Assembly (NCBI GenBank): GCA_903837595.1
Contig: CAILVI010000405.1
Span: 1-55,395 of the forward strand
DNA length: 55,395 bases
Origin: an uncultured Thiodictyon sp.
GTDB taxonomy: Bacteria; Pseudomonadota; Gammaproteobacteria; Chromatiales; Chromatiaceae
Direction of reading: 5' to 3'
Part shown: positions 34,705-43,371 of the stretch, in pieces
Layout of the letters: every line of letters starts with the position of its first letter
How positions within the stretch are numbered: the stretch's first letter is position 1
Notes under the pieces: model-generated
Databases searched by the model: none
The model's input: the letters and a program-made list of their open reading frames with translations, nothing else
What the model was told of the DNA's origin: nothing
Translations under genes and position numbers: made by a program

Positions 34705-34837
34705 TCATGGCGCCAGCCACGCCCCCCCAACGGCGCGGCGCGGGCTGCGCGCGCCAATGATCAATGATCGGTCCTGCGCCCCCCCCCATCCGAAGCCAGC
34801 ACCAGTGGCCGGAGCGTTGATCAAGGCCGGCGCAGGC

Positions 34838-35299
34838 TCACCACGAAAACAGCTTGCGGATTATATTCCATACATCCACCAAGTGCAAACTGGTAAAAAA
34901 ATCAATCCCGAGCGCCGATTTAACCAAATAGGCGAATAAAAAAATCACAATGCTTATCAGTAAGTTGAGCACCGCCAGTACAATCATAGCGGCGATCAGA
35001 TTCGCGATTCGCACCAGCGGTTCCGGCAGCGACCGGAGTCCTTGCCGGCGGCGATCTTTCCCCACCAACAGCACGACATAGAATCGGGAAATCAGCAGGT
35101 CGACACTGAATTTCAAATTGAGCAGTTTCGGCGTGGACTCGGGAATCGCCGCCGCCAACAACTGCGTCATGGCTTCGAGTTGCGGCGCGGTAAAGCTTGA
35201 TCGCATCTCCGGAGCCAGCGACGCCAGGTAATGCGCCGGTGTCTTGTCCAGGTAATGCGGTTGACTGCTAACGTCTTTAGTCAAAGGACTGGTCTTCAT
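34838..35299 (-). CDS. Small membrane protein of unknown function
   Basis: 153 residues from ATG 35299. An acidic-to-neutral N-terminal half (HYLDKTPAHYLASLAPEMRSSFTAPQLEAMTQLL) precedes a basic loop (KDRRRQG) and one or two membrane segments (LIAAMIVLAVLNLLISIVIFLFAYLV). It ends in an aromatic helix. It is the second gene of a minus-strand pair, 20 bp after the larger membrane protein. No family recognised. AT content is higher than the export genes. Position inside the exopolysaccharide locus suggests an accessory envelope role, by context only. Confidence 0.7.
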   Translation of the reverse strand: MKTSPLTKDVSSQPHYLDKTPAHYLASLAPEMRSSFTAPQLEAMTQLLAAAIPESTPKLLNLKFSVDLLISRFYVVLLVGKDRRRQGLRSLPEPLVRIANLIAAMIVLAVLNLLISIVIFLFAYLVKSALGIDFFTSLHLVDVWNIIRKLFSW

Positions 35300-35319
35300 T
35301 ATTGCAGCACTCGCCCACA

Positions 35320-35796
35320 CTAACGCCAGTATACCAAGCGGCCACCCGCCATCGCCGCCACCACCAATAACACCAAGGCATAGGCAACATGTTTACCGGG
35401 TCGCCCGAGGGCGCGGGTTACAAATTGCGGGGCACCGGCCAATAGCACAACACAGCCGATTGCACCAATCCAGATACCCAGCAGCCCCAGCGCCCACAAT
35501 TGCGCGTTGCTATAGGGTAAGCGGCTGTTCCCTAGCGGCGTCCATGCCTTCATTACCGCCGCGACGAACATCACGCCCGTCACCCACGTGCTTGCCAGCG
35601 CAATGGCCGCCGGACCTGAGCGGATCAGATGCAGTGTCACCGCAAACGTCACCAACCAAATCCACCAAGGAACCTGAAAGGCCGCCAGCATCCACCCGAC
35701 CAAGGTATAGCTCAGCAGCAAAATACTCAAATATCCCCAGCCCAGCAGGTCCGGGGAAATGAGCCTGTTGATGAACTTGGCGGTCTGCGCAATCAT
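35320..35796 (-). CDS. Multi-spanning membrane protein with MIAQTAKFI leader
   Basis: 158 residues from ATG 35796 (MIAQTAKFINRLIS). Four or five hydrophobic segments follow, including YLSILLLSYTLVGWMLAAF and AQLWALGLLGIWIGAIGCVVLLAG. Not recognised. An upstream frame extends to 35871, but that part matches the leader of the gene at 42213-43208 and contains a promoter-like TTGAAA-N17-TACCAT, so I read it as 5' regulatory DNA. The shared MIAQTAKFI start in two otherwise unrelated proteins is unusual. It probably forms an operon with the gene at 34838. Confidence 0.7.
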   Translation of the reverse strand: MIAQTAKFINRLISPDLLGWGYLSILLLSYTLVGWMLAAFQVPWWIWLVTFAVTLHLIRSGPAAIALASTWVTGVMFVAAVMKAWTPLGNSRLPYSNAQLWALGLLGIWIGAIGCVVLLAGAPQFVTRALGRPGKHVAYALVLLVVAAMAGGRLVYWR

Positions 35797-35827
35797 TTGG
35801 TATACGCCGGAGTGCTGGATCGCCGTC

Positions 35828-35856
35828 ATGGTACGCGCCGGCCCGGCACCTTTCAA
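35828..35856 (-). promoter_or_regulatory. Sigma70-like promoter, copy 1 of a duplicated leader
   Basis: On the minus strand TTGAAA (35851-35856), 17-bp spacer, TACCAT (35828-35833). The -10 box lies 32 bp before ATG 35796. The same boxes, spacing and distance occur in front of the gene at 43208, which supports their function. Confidence 0.6.
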
Positions 35857-35859
35857 CAC

Positions 35860-36516
35860 GGGTCCCAGCACCCGCTGCTGCCGCGGGACTCTTCAGCTGC
35901 ACTCGACCCAGGAGCCTGGAACCTGGAAAGCGTCGTCAAGCCGCAGATGAACGCGCAACAACACACCATAACACCACGGCTACCGGGTGTATCTCGAACA
36001 AGCTCGGCCCGCCCGCCGGGCGAACTGCCTCCTTCAGCATGCAACGGATAACCTATTGTATTCCTTATCGTTCGTTTCGGTTCATTAGCGCTCTAATACG
36101 CGTTCCAGGTTGCGCAGCTATGCCAAATCTAACCTTACCCCGTGTGCGATCGCTCCCTGCCCTTACGCGCGGCCGGTCATGCCCCAGGCGCCGTGCCGCG
36201 GCGCCCATTGCGATAACCTCGGGCGCACTGGCGACCAACTTGCGGTCGGACAGGTGGCGCGAGGTGTCGCGAATGACCTTGCTCAGAACGCCCCCCGTAA
36301 GGTCTTAGACTTGGAGCGGATGGAGCCTTGAGGCGGCCGCCGAGCGGGCGTAAGATTCACGCTATCCGCACGCCCGCTTGGCTACCCGGCGCAGACACGC
36401 TAGGCCGCCGCCAAACGCCGCCCGATGCTGGGCGGGTATCTCGTTGTTCCTCCCGCCAGACCGTTGGCCCGAGCCGATCGCCGCCCTCCCAGTCACTCAC
36501 TGACCGGAAACTGCAA
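35860..36516. other. Long divergent intergenic region with an extra segment
   Basis: Compared with the paralogous divergent region at 43200-43375, the block ending near 35860 and the block starting near 36340 (GCGGGCGTAAGAT, 36344-36356) are adjacent in the other copy but here are separated by about 470 bp. The extra DNA has no supported gene. A minus-strand frame around 36150-36290 (VIRDTSRHLSDRKLVASAPEV) may be a gene relic. The region also holds the upstream part of the GT87-like gene, whose start at 36517 is set by GGAAA six to ten bases before it. Confidence 0.5.
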
Positions 36517-37851
36517 ATGTCAATCTTCAGTGCCTACGCCAGTGTTATTTCCACACACCGGACGAGAATCCAACTGGCTATCGGCGTCATTCTGCTGGCA
36601 GCAACCTTGCTGCGGCTCGGCAGCCTCTTCCAGAATACTATTTTCATCGATTATCTGGCCTACTGCGACACCACTCAAGCCATCATGGGTGGGCGCAATC
36701 CCTACGTGTTACAGAATCTGCGCTATCACGACTGGGGCGAGGTCCCGATCGTCTATCCCGGTTATGTCTTATTTTTCCAGTTGATCGCCAAGAATCCACA
36801 ACAATTTCAAATTACATACCTCCTTCTATCAATCATTTTCTTATTCGGTACTCTAACGTTACTGCTAACCAAGACCTGCCTACGAAACGAAATCCAGCCG
36901 CTGCGCCAGGCGCATGGTTTTCTCATTTACAGCCTCGTGATATTCGCCTTTTTCAACGCCAGTCCGACGCTGGCCACGCTGCGCCAAGGGCAAACCACGT
37001 CCATCATTTTCTTCTGTTTATTTATGATGCTGATTGGCCCTCGACAATTCCCCCGCTACCTCCTCTTTGGCACCGCCGCGATTATGAAGTATTCCCTTCT
37101 GACCATCTGGGCGCCGCTCCTTTTTTTTAAGAAATACTATACACTCTGCCTCATCGCTTTTCTCTTTTTCATCGGCGCTGGTCTTTATTGCGTAGTGTAT
37201 TACCCCGACATCATCGCGCTGATCGCGGCCTATCTTCATGAGCTGACCCAGAGCACCAGCGGCGGACTGAACACCTACAGCGTCAGCGGCTACAACATGC
37301 TGCACCTTGACTTCATAAAGAGCAGCGGGCTTGCCGCAAGCTTGAAAATCGCGTTCCTGATCGGCGGCATCGGGCTTTTTCTCAAAGAAAGAAAGCAGCA
37401 ACAGATTTCGCTGTATCTGCTGTTTTCAGCCACCTGTTTGACCATGCTGATATCCTATCATCGCGTCTATGACGTGATCATTCTGCTGCCGTTTCTCAGC
37501 CTGTTTTGTTATGAGTTTCTAGTAACAAGAAAATACCGTCTGCTCGCGATCTGCTTGGTTTTTCAGGTCTATTTTCTGATCCCGGAGAGCATGGTCTTCA
37601 AGATCAGCGATCTGCTCGGCATGCACGTGATATTTCTGGAACAATGGCTTCATCTCAGCCATTATGAAGAATGGCATCACCTGTTACCGACCCATGCCAT
37701 CGTGATGCTGCTGATGACCGGCTTTGCCTATTATCTGAACCTAGCTCACACCGGGCTTTACTGCTTCGATCTGGTGGGCAGCGGCATAAAATGCGCCGCG
37801 ACTGCGCCGCACGACGAGCACTCAAACTTCCACGCAACGCCAGTCGGTTAG
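36517..37851 (+). CDS. GT87-like (DUF2029) membrane glycosyltransferase
   Basis: 444 residues with about ten membrane segments. After TM1 there is the acidic loop FIDYLAYCDTTQAIMGGRNPYV followed by VYPGYVLFFQL. A later LRQGQTTSIIFFCLFM motif (the RxGQ block) and MKYSLLTIW are typical of DUF2029/GT87 mannosyl- or arabinosyl-type GT-C enzymes, which use polyprenyl-phosphate sugars outside the membrane. This fits the polyprenyl-phospho-sugar genes elsewhere in the window. Composition is distinctly AT-rich (runs of TTT and AAA) compared with neighbours, suggesting separate acquisition. Confidence 0.8.
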   Translation: MSIFSAYASVISTHRTRIQLAIGVILLAATLLRLGSLFQNTIFIDYLAYCDTTQAIMGGRNPYVLQNLRYHDWGEVPIVYPGYVLFFQLIAKNPQQFQITYLLLSIIFLFGTLTLLLTKTCLRNEIQPLRQAHGFLIYSLVIFAFFNASPTLATLRQGQTTSIIFFCLFMMLIGPRQFPRYLLFGTAAIMKYSLLTIWAPLLFFKKYYTLCLIAFLFFIGAGLYCVVYYPDIIALIAAYLHELTQSTSGGLNTYSVSGYNMLHLDFIKSSGLAASLKIAFLIGGIGLFLKERKQQQISLYLLFSATCLTMLISYHRVYDVIILLPFLSLFCYEFLVTRKYRLLAICLVFQVYFLIPESMVFKISDLLGMHVIFLEQWLHLSHYEEWHHLLPTHAIVMLLMTGFAYYLNLAHTGLYCFDLVGSGIKCAATAPHDEHSNFHATPVG

Positions 37852-38068
37852 ACTGACCCGTGTCACCATCACGAGGATTTGCCGAATGACTGCGCGGTCA
37901 ACGCCACTTTCTGAAGCTGTATCAGAGCGGATAGGACACCTGCGATGTTGAGCTGGCCGTCACGACCATCGCCAGTCATGACGGTCTTGCCTTGCCAAGG
38001 ATAGTCCCATCCGTTTACCGGACATTGACCGGTTCCCGTTCAGTCCGCCAGACCAGGACCCGCACACG

Positions 38069-39769
38069 ATGAATGCCAACTCGAACCGTCTCGACGACCG
38101 CCGCCCGCTGGCGAGCACCAATACGACGATGCTCATTGCGGGAGTCCTGATCCTGGCAGGGCTCCTGTGGTGGGTGCTGGAACCTGCGATCCCCACCGTA
38201 TGGTACTTGGCCGCCATCAAGTTGCAACTGGCTGCGGCTTCGGGACTCTTTCTGCGTGGGCTGCGGCGGCGGGTGTTTTTCGGCCGCCGCCTGTCGCTGC
38301 ACCAGTCACTGTCATTCGAGGTGGTGGTCCAGATCCTCCAGTGTGCGAGTCCGCTCCTACCGCGCAAGGCCTTCGAGGCTGAATTCATCGTCCGCGAGAC
38401 CGCCCTGCCGCGCGCACTGGCCCACGCCTGGATTCGCAGTCGCAGCGCCAGCGTCTGGTTGATCGCACTTGCCGCACTGAGCATATTGTGCTTGCTCCAT
38501 GGCGCCCCGGCAGCGGCCGCCTTGGCCGCGGCACTCGCTGTGGGCGGATTCTTCTATAGCCTCCGGGCCTTGGCACGCGAATCGGGCGAGGCAAGCCCAC
38601 CGGTGGGTTTCGCCCGACACGCCGCCAACGTGGCGATGGGCGCACTCACCTGGGGCCTGGAGGGCGCATTGTTTGTATGGGCGGTCAGTGGCTTGCTGCC
38701 CGCTGCGGGTGCACTCCTGCTGTATGTCGCGTTCACTGGCATCGTCGAGCTCTCGCCCGTGCCCTATGCCATCGGGGTGGCAGAGCTTCCCGCACTGCTC
38801 GGTATGTTCTCCGGCCAGGGGCCGGTGGCCCTCGGCGCCCTGCTGGTCTTTCATGTCGCCCGCCTCTGGCCCCTGCTGCCGCTGGGCGTCATCTACCTGG
38901 CCCGCTACAAATTGCAGGTCGCCGACTTTCAGGATGCCGGCATCATCGGCCGCATCACCCGCAGTCAACGCCCCACCGCGGGCTGGACCTTTGCCGGGCA
39001 GGACGCCGATCTGGACGCGCAGCTGGTGAGCCTGGTGATCCCCGCCTATAACGAAGAAGAGCGGCTACCCGCCTATTTGAACGACATCCGGGCTTACCTC
39101 GACCTCAGCCCACAGCGTGCCGAGGTACTGGTGGTCAACGATGGCTCCCGCGACGGCACCGCAGACTATGTGCGCGGCGTGGCCGCCGTGGACCCGCGCG
39201 TGCGCCTGGTCGAGCAACCCACCAATCAGGGCAAGGGTAACGCGGTCAAACGCGGGGTGCTGGAGGCCCGGGGCCGCTACGTGCTCTTCACCGATGCCGA
39301 CGGCGCCACCCCAATTGAGGAACTGGATAAACTGCTCGCCGCCATCGGCGAACGCGCGGAAATCGCCATCGGCTCGCGACGCCTGGTGTCCGCCGAGGCC
39401 GAGCGGGAGCGCACTGGGCTGCGCAACCTCATGGGGAAGGTTTTCTACTCGGTCGTCAATTTCCTCGCGGTCCCAGGCATCCACGACACCCAGTGCGGCT
39501 TCAAGCTGTTCCGCACGGACGTCGCCCGCGAACTGTTTCGCGACCTCAACGAGTCCGGCTGGGCCTTCGACGTCGAACTCCTGTACCGCGCCCAGTTGTT
39601 CGGTTATGGGATCGCTGAGGTCCCGGTCAACTGGCACGAGGTGGCGGGGTCCAAGGTCAACCCGATGAAGGATGCGCTCAAGATGTTTCTCGCCATCTTC
39701 CGCATTCGCCGCCGCAATGCCGGGCTGTTACGACACGCCCCGAGCGGACCGGCAGCCACGGCGCGCTGA
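38069..39769 (+). CDS. Fusion: flippase-like membrane domain plus ALG5/GtrB-type glycosyltransferase 2
   Basis: 566 residues. Residues about 20-290 contain six or seven membrane segments resembling the LPG_synthase_TM/AglD2 (UPF0104) flippase-like domain. Residues about 310-550 are a GT2 domain: LVSLVIPAYNEEERLPAYL, VLVVNDGSRDGTADYVRG, FTDADGATPIEELDKLL (metal-binding DAD), IAIGSRRL and DTQCGFKLFRTDVA. The GT2 part resembles dolichyl/undecaprenyl-phosphate glucosyltransferases (ALG5, GtrB). In archaeal AglD the order is reversed, GT2 first. The protein likely makes and may help translocate a polyprenyl-phosphate hexose. It lies 10 bp upstream of a GtrA/GT-C fusion. Confidence 0.85.
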   Translation: MNANSNRLDDRRPLASTNTTMLIAGVLILAGLLWWVLEPAIPTVWYLAAIKLQLAAASGLFLRGLRRRVFFGRRLSLHQSLSFEVVVQILQCASPLLPRKAFEAEFIVRETALPRALAHAWIRSRSASVWLIALAALSILCLLHGAPAAAALAAALAVGGFFYSLRALARESGEASPPVGFARHAANVAMGALTWGLEGALFVWAVSGLLPAAGALLLYVAFTGIVELSPVPYAIGVAELPALLGMFSGQGPVALGALLVFHVARLWPLLPLGVIYLARYKLQVADFQDAGIIGRITRSQRPTAGWTFAGQDADLDAQLVSLVIPAYNEEERLPAYLNDIRAYLDLSPQRAEVLVVNDGSRDGTADYVRGVAAVDPRVRLVEQPTNQGKGNAVKRGVLEARGRYVLFTDADGATPIEELDKLLAAIGERAEIAIGSRRLVSAEAERERTGLRNLMGKVFYSVVNFLAVPGIHDTQCGFKLFRTDVARELFRDLNESGWAFDVELLYRAQLFGYGIAEVPVNWHEVAGSKVNPMKDALKMFLAIFRIRRRNAGLLRHAPSGPAATAR

Positions 39770-39779
39770 GAGGCCCAGG

Positions 39780-41804
39780 ATGAACCCCTTCGCGCAGCTT
39801 GCGGGCCAACTCACCCGATTCGGTTTGGTGGGGGTGTTCAACACCGGCGTCGATTTTGCCATCACCAATGCACTCTTCCTGCTACTGCGCCCGGTCGGTG
39901 ACCTCGGGCTGCTGACCATCTCAGCGATAGCCTGCGCGGTGGCGGCCGTCAACTCCTACTGGATGAACTCGCGCTGGACCTTCCAGCAAGGCGCCGGGGA
40001 AGACCGGTCCGTGACCGGCTTCGCCTTGGTCGCGGCGCTCGGACTGGTGGTGAACTCCGCCACGTTTCTCTTTTTGGTCAAGTATCTCCACCTGTTGGTC
40101 GAGACTGGACCGGTGCTCACGATCAATCTCGCCAAGCTCGGCGGCGTCGGCGCGGCGATGGTCGTGACCTTCCTCGGTTATCGGTTGGGTGTATTTCGCA
40201 CCGAGGGCACGCGCACCTTCCGCCAGCTCACTCGGCTGGAACCGGCTGACGGGCCACCGCGCTGGCATTGGCTCGGCGGCATGATCCTGCTCGCGCTGCT
40301 GGTGCGACTCGGATTCCTCGCCCTGGCCCCGGTCGCCTATGGGGATGCGATCAGTTATTCCTGGGTGGCCTGGTTCACGGCCCACGGCGAGTTCGCCCAG
40401 GTGGACACCTTCTGGCATAGCCTGTTCGACTTCTGGCAGGCGCTACTGATCGTTGCCGGTCTGGAGCGCTACCCGGCACTCGTGGTGTCATCCCTCATTC
40501 CAGGGCTGTTACTTGTACTGCCGGTTTACCTCATCGGCCGGCGTCTGTATGGCGAGACCGCGGGGCTCATCGCGGGGCTCTTGATCGCGCTGCATCCGCG
40601 ATTGGTGGAGTATTCGGTGAACGGCTACCCCGAGTCGTTCTATCTGTTAGCGGCGGCCTGGGGAATCTGGGGATTGACCGCGCTCTATCAGGGGCACCGG
40701 GGCTGGGCATCGGTGCTGGCGATCGGCTGTGGCCTGGGGGGGTACTTCCTGGTACGTAACGAGGGGATGCTGCTGCTTGCCCTGTTGCTCGGGACGGCGT
40801 TCTATCAGGTTGGCCGGCGAGATCCCCGCGCCCGCCGCGCACTGCTCTTCAGCGCCGCCATCATCGCAGCCATGACCATTGGTTACGTGGGGGCGACGCA
40901 ATCGTTCTGGGGCTCTTCGGGACTCTTCGCCAAGAGCAGCGATCTCGCCAAGCAACACCTTGAGACACTCGACATCGGGACGGCCGCCCGTGAGACCTAT
41001 GGCGGTGGGGAGCGCCCGGTCACGGCAGCCGGCTGGAGCGCTCAGTTCCCCAATCTGCTGGAACGCTGGCCGCGCAACCTGCGTTACGCCGCCGAGCGAC
41101 TGCCCGGAGTACTGCTCTCGCCGGTGGTGCTGTTTGCCCTGGCCCTGCCGCTGCTGGTGGCAAGGCGTGGGGGGGCGCGTCACGCCGAAATGCCGTTACT
41201 GCTCTTCACCGTCTGGCCGCTCGCCTTCTATCCCTTGCTCCAGCTCGAGCCTCGACTCCTGTTTCCCACCCTGATCGGGGCCTGTCTCTTCGGCGCCGCG
41301 GGGGTGGTCGCCGGCGGGCGGTTCCTGGCACACGAACTGGCGGCTAGACCTCGCCTGGCCGCCGCCACGACCTCCGCATTGGCCACCGCCATCCTGGTCC
41401 TGCTACTGCCCCTCACGCCACTACTGGCCTGGAACTCCGAATCAGAGCGCGGATATCACCGGGCGGTCGGGCATTGGATCGCCGAGCATCTATCGCCGGA
41501 CCTGAAGATCGCGGGCGACGGCTATGGCTATGTGAGCGCGTCCACCTTCTGGGCTGGCCGCAAAGGTGAGCCGCGACGCTGGACCGAGACTCCTGAGGAA
41601 TTGGCCACCTGGGCCCGGGAGCATGACTTCACGGTGCTGATCTGTTACGAAGATTATCTGCGGCAGGCCAATCCGCAACTCCTTGCGACGCTCGATCAGG
41701 GCTTTCCCGGTATGACCCAACTCCACCAATTCGAGTTTCCACGGGTCGGTCGCGTAACTCTGTGGGGCAGCGCGTCAGCGACCCCCGAGGCGTTGAAGCC
41801 ATGA
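39780..41804 (+). CDS. Fusion: GtrA-like flippase domain plus GT39/ArnT-like GT-C glycosyltransferase
   Basis: 674 residues from ATG 39780. Residues 1-135 are a GtrA domain with four membrane segments (FGLVGVFNTGVDFAITNALF, NSYWMNSRWTFQ, FLGYRLGVF). Residues about 150-560 are a PMT_2/ArnT-like GT-C domain: the first loop has AYGDAISYSWVAWF with the expected Asp, then PVYLIGRRLYGETAGLIAGLLIALHPRLVEYS, ending with a periplasmic C-terminal domain. It would flip a polyprenyl-phosphate sugar and attach it to an acceptor outside. With the preceding gene it provides the GtrA, GtrB and GT-C activities in two proteins. Confidence 0.88.
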   Translation: MNPFAQLAGQLTRFGLVGVFNTGVDFAITNALFLLLRPVGDLGLLTISAIACAVAAVNSYWMNSRWTFQQGAGEDRSVTGFALVAALGLVVNSATFLFLVKYLHLLVETGPVLTINLAKLGGVGAAMVVTFLGYRLGVFRTEGTRTFRQLTRLEPADGPPRWHWLGGMILLALLVRLGFLALAPVAYGDAISYSWVAWFTAHGEFAQVDTFWHSLFDFWQALLIVAGLERYPALVVSSLIPGLLLVLPVYLIGRRLYGETAGLIAGLLIALHPRLVEYSVNGYPESFYLLAAAWGIWGLTALYQGHRGWASVLAIGCGLGGYFLVRNEGMLLLALLLGTAFYQVGRRDPRARRALLFSAAIIAAMTIGYVGATQSFWGSSGLFAKSSDLAKQHLETLDIGTAARETYGGGERPVTAAGWSAQFPNLLERWPRNLRYAAERLPGVLLSPVVLFALALPLLVARRGGARHAEMPLLLFTVWPLAFYPLLQLEPRLLFPTLIGACLFGAAGVVAGGRFLAHELAARPRLAAATTSALATAILVLLLPLTPLLAWNSESERGYHRAVGHWIAEHLSPDLKIAGDGYGYVSASTFWAGRKGEPRRWTETPEELATWAREHDFTVLICYEDYLRQANPQLLATLDQGFPGMTQLHQFEFPRVGRVTLWGSASATPEALKP

Positions 41805-41860
41805 ATCTAGTGCCGCGAAGCGCAACTCCAGATACCACTCTGGCGGTCGCACAGGTGGCG

Positions 41861-42065
41861 GCAATTCCAAATTTGGGCTGCATCGCGCGACCTATGGTGG
41901 ATGCGGCGCGCGCAACCCACGCGCCCGGTCCCGAAAACCGCGCGGCGCGCCTTATCCACCCTATGATGGAGCCGGTTTCGTAGGGTGGATAAGCGTAGCG
42001 CATCCACCGTCAGCCCCGCCGCCAGCACGATGCTGGCGGCGGTCGCGCAAATTTGGAATTGCTGA
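41861..42065. mobile_element. MITE-like element with 15-bp terminal inverted repeats and 10-bp flanking duplications
   Basis: Terminal inverted repeats GCAATTCCAAATTTG (41861-41875) and CAAATTTGGAATTGC (42048-42062) are perfect. The element is flanked by ACAGGTGGCG at 41851-41860 and 42066-42075. Internally it has a 13-bp stem CTTATCCACCCTA/TAGGGTGGATAAG (41951-41963, 41981-41993) and a 12-bp hairpin (42016-42042). No coding capacity. It sits inside a copy of the dispersed repeat found at 13164. Confidence 0.75.
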
Positions 42066-42191
42066 ACAGGTGGCGGGAAATTGGACAGGATTAACAGGAT
42101 TTGCCAGGATTAGCAGGATTACTGGTTGGGATTTATATCCACAACACATCTTGTAAATCCTTAGAAATCCTGTACATTTCTTGATCTCACG
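42066..42191. repeat. Dispersed repeat, copy 2 (right part)
   Basis: GGCGGGAAATTGGA followed by GGATTAACAGGATT, a second GGATTAGCAGGATT, an inverted AATCCTGTA arm and TTTCTTGATCTCACGC. This is the same order as at 13215-13331. Its left part (TGCCGCGAAGCGCAACTCC, 41812-41830) lies beyond the MITE-like element. Confidence 0.7.
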
Positions 42192-42212
42192 CGCAGTCCA
42201 AGCGGGTTCGCG

Positions 42213-43208
42213 CTATTTGCGGCGTTTGAGGATACGGGTCAAGCGCACCCATGGCCCGTTGAAACAACGCAAGCCGAACTTGTGGGTGAAATAGCTCGGC
42301 CATTCTGCCGCCACGTCACGCTGCACGCCGGCCCGATCGCAGATGTCCTGCAGGATGGCGATCAGTCGGCCGCGATGGGGGCGAAACTTGTCGATCGTAC
42401 GCTGCCGGATCTCCTCGGGGGTCAAGGCACAACGCGTCATCGCCTCGACCCCATCGCGGACCGACTCGACGCTGTCCTGCGCAATGTACGCATAGGCCGG
42501 CTCAAAAAAGGCGTCCCGGCCCCCCAGGTTCCGTGTCGAAACCAGCGGGCGGCCGGACAACAGATACTCGGCACTAACAAACATGGCCCCCTCTTCCGCC
42601 GACAGGCACAGCCCGCAACGGGCCTCGCAAATGGCGCGGGAGACGAACCGGGAAAAGACCTTGCGCTGCCAACTCGCGTGGGGGAACTGGCGCATCACCT
42701 CGGCAAAATAGGCCGCCTCCTGCGGCGAGTGATCCCCGATCAGCCGCAGCGACTTAACCCCCAAGGCCAAGTGATGACGCTTGAACGGCGTGATGCGGGC
42801 CAGGTAGATGGCATCGAATTTGATCGGCCGGTCGTAGATACGATACTTGCGCTCATCGAGAAAGGCGTTCTGATGGCAATACTCGGCCCGCAGCCCGACA
42901 CCCGAGATCAGGGCGACCTCGCGCTCGGAATTGCACAGGAAGACCAACTCCGCCTCCGGACAGAGTCGGCGCACCACGGCAGCCTCCGCCGCCACCTCCT
43001 GCGCTCGCGCCTGCGTCTCCCGGTGCCAGCCGAACTGGAACAGCAGGTGCGGCTTGGACCCGCCCAGGGCCTGGAGGATCGCGTCGCGATGTTTGACGAA
43101 ATCCTCAAAGTAACTGATGACCACCGCCGGCTCGCGAAAGATCACGTAAACCGGCAGGGCGTCGCCCTGGATGAGTTGCTTGATGAACTTGGCGGTCTGC
43201 GCGATCAT
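42213..43208 (-). CDS. Glycosyltransferase, GT4-like
   Basis: 331 residues from ATG 43208 (MIAQTAKFIKQLIQG). A GT-B layout is suggested by FQFGWHRETQARAQE, AIYLARITPFKRHHLALGVKSL (donor-domain start) and GLCLSAEEGAMFVSAEYLLSGRPLVSTRNLGGRDAFFEP, where the EExAMFVSAEYLLxG block matches the nucleotide-sugar site of GT4 enzymes. It ends in a basic tail. An upstream open frame to 43271 is more likely leader DNA, as it matches the region before the gene at 35796 and holds promoter-like boxes. Convergent with the upstream GtrA-type gene and divergent from the ligase. Confidence 0.78.
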   Translation of the reverse strand: MIAQTAKFIKQLIQGDALPVYVIFREPAVVISYFEDFVKHRDAILQALGGSKPHLLFQFGWHRETQARAQEVAAEAAVVRRLCPEAELVFLCNSEREVALISGVGLRAEYCHQNAFLDERKYRIYDRPIKFDAIYLARITPFKRHHLALGVKSLRLIGDHSPQEAAYFAEVMRQFPHASWQRKVFSRFVSRAICEARCGLCLSAEEGAMFVSAEYLLSGRPLVSTRNLGGRDAFFEPAYAYIAQDSVESVRDGVEAMTRCALTPEEIRQRTIDKFRPHRGRLIAILQDICDRAGVQRDVAAEWPSYFTHKFGLRCFNGPWVRLTRILKRRK

Positions 43209-43239
43209 GTGATTGACGCCCGGGTACTGGATCGCTGGC

Positions 43240-43268
43240 ATGGTACGCGCCGGACTTGCCGCTTTCAA
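43240..43268 (-). promoter_or_regulatory. Sigma70-like promoter, copy 2 of the duplicated leader
   Basis: On the minus strand TTGAAA (43263-43268), 17-bp spacer, TACCAT (43240-43245), with the -10 box 32 bp before ATG 43208. Geometry is identical to copy 1 at 35828-35856. Confidence 0.6.
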
Positions 43269-43371
43269 CATTGAGACGCCCGGCGCGCGGGCGTAAGATC
43301 AAAGCAGCCACCCTCCCAACGGCGAGCCTGGCCGCCGCCGAGCGCCGCCCCACGACCGACGGGTATCCCAG

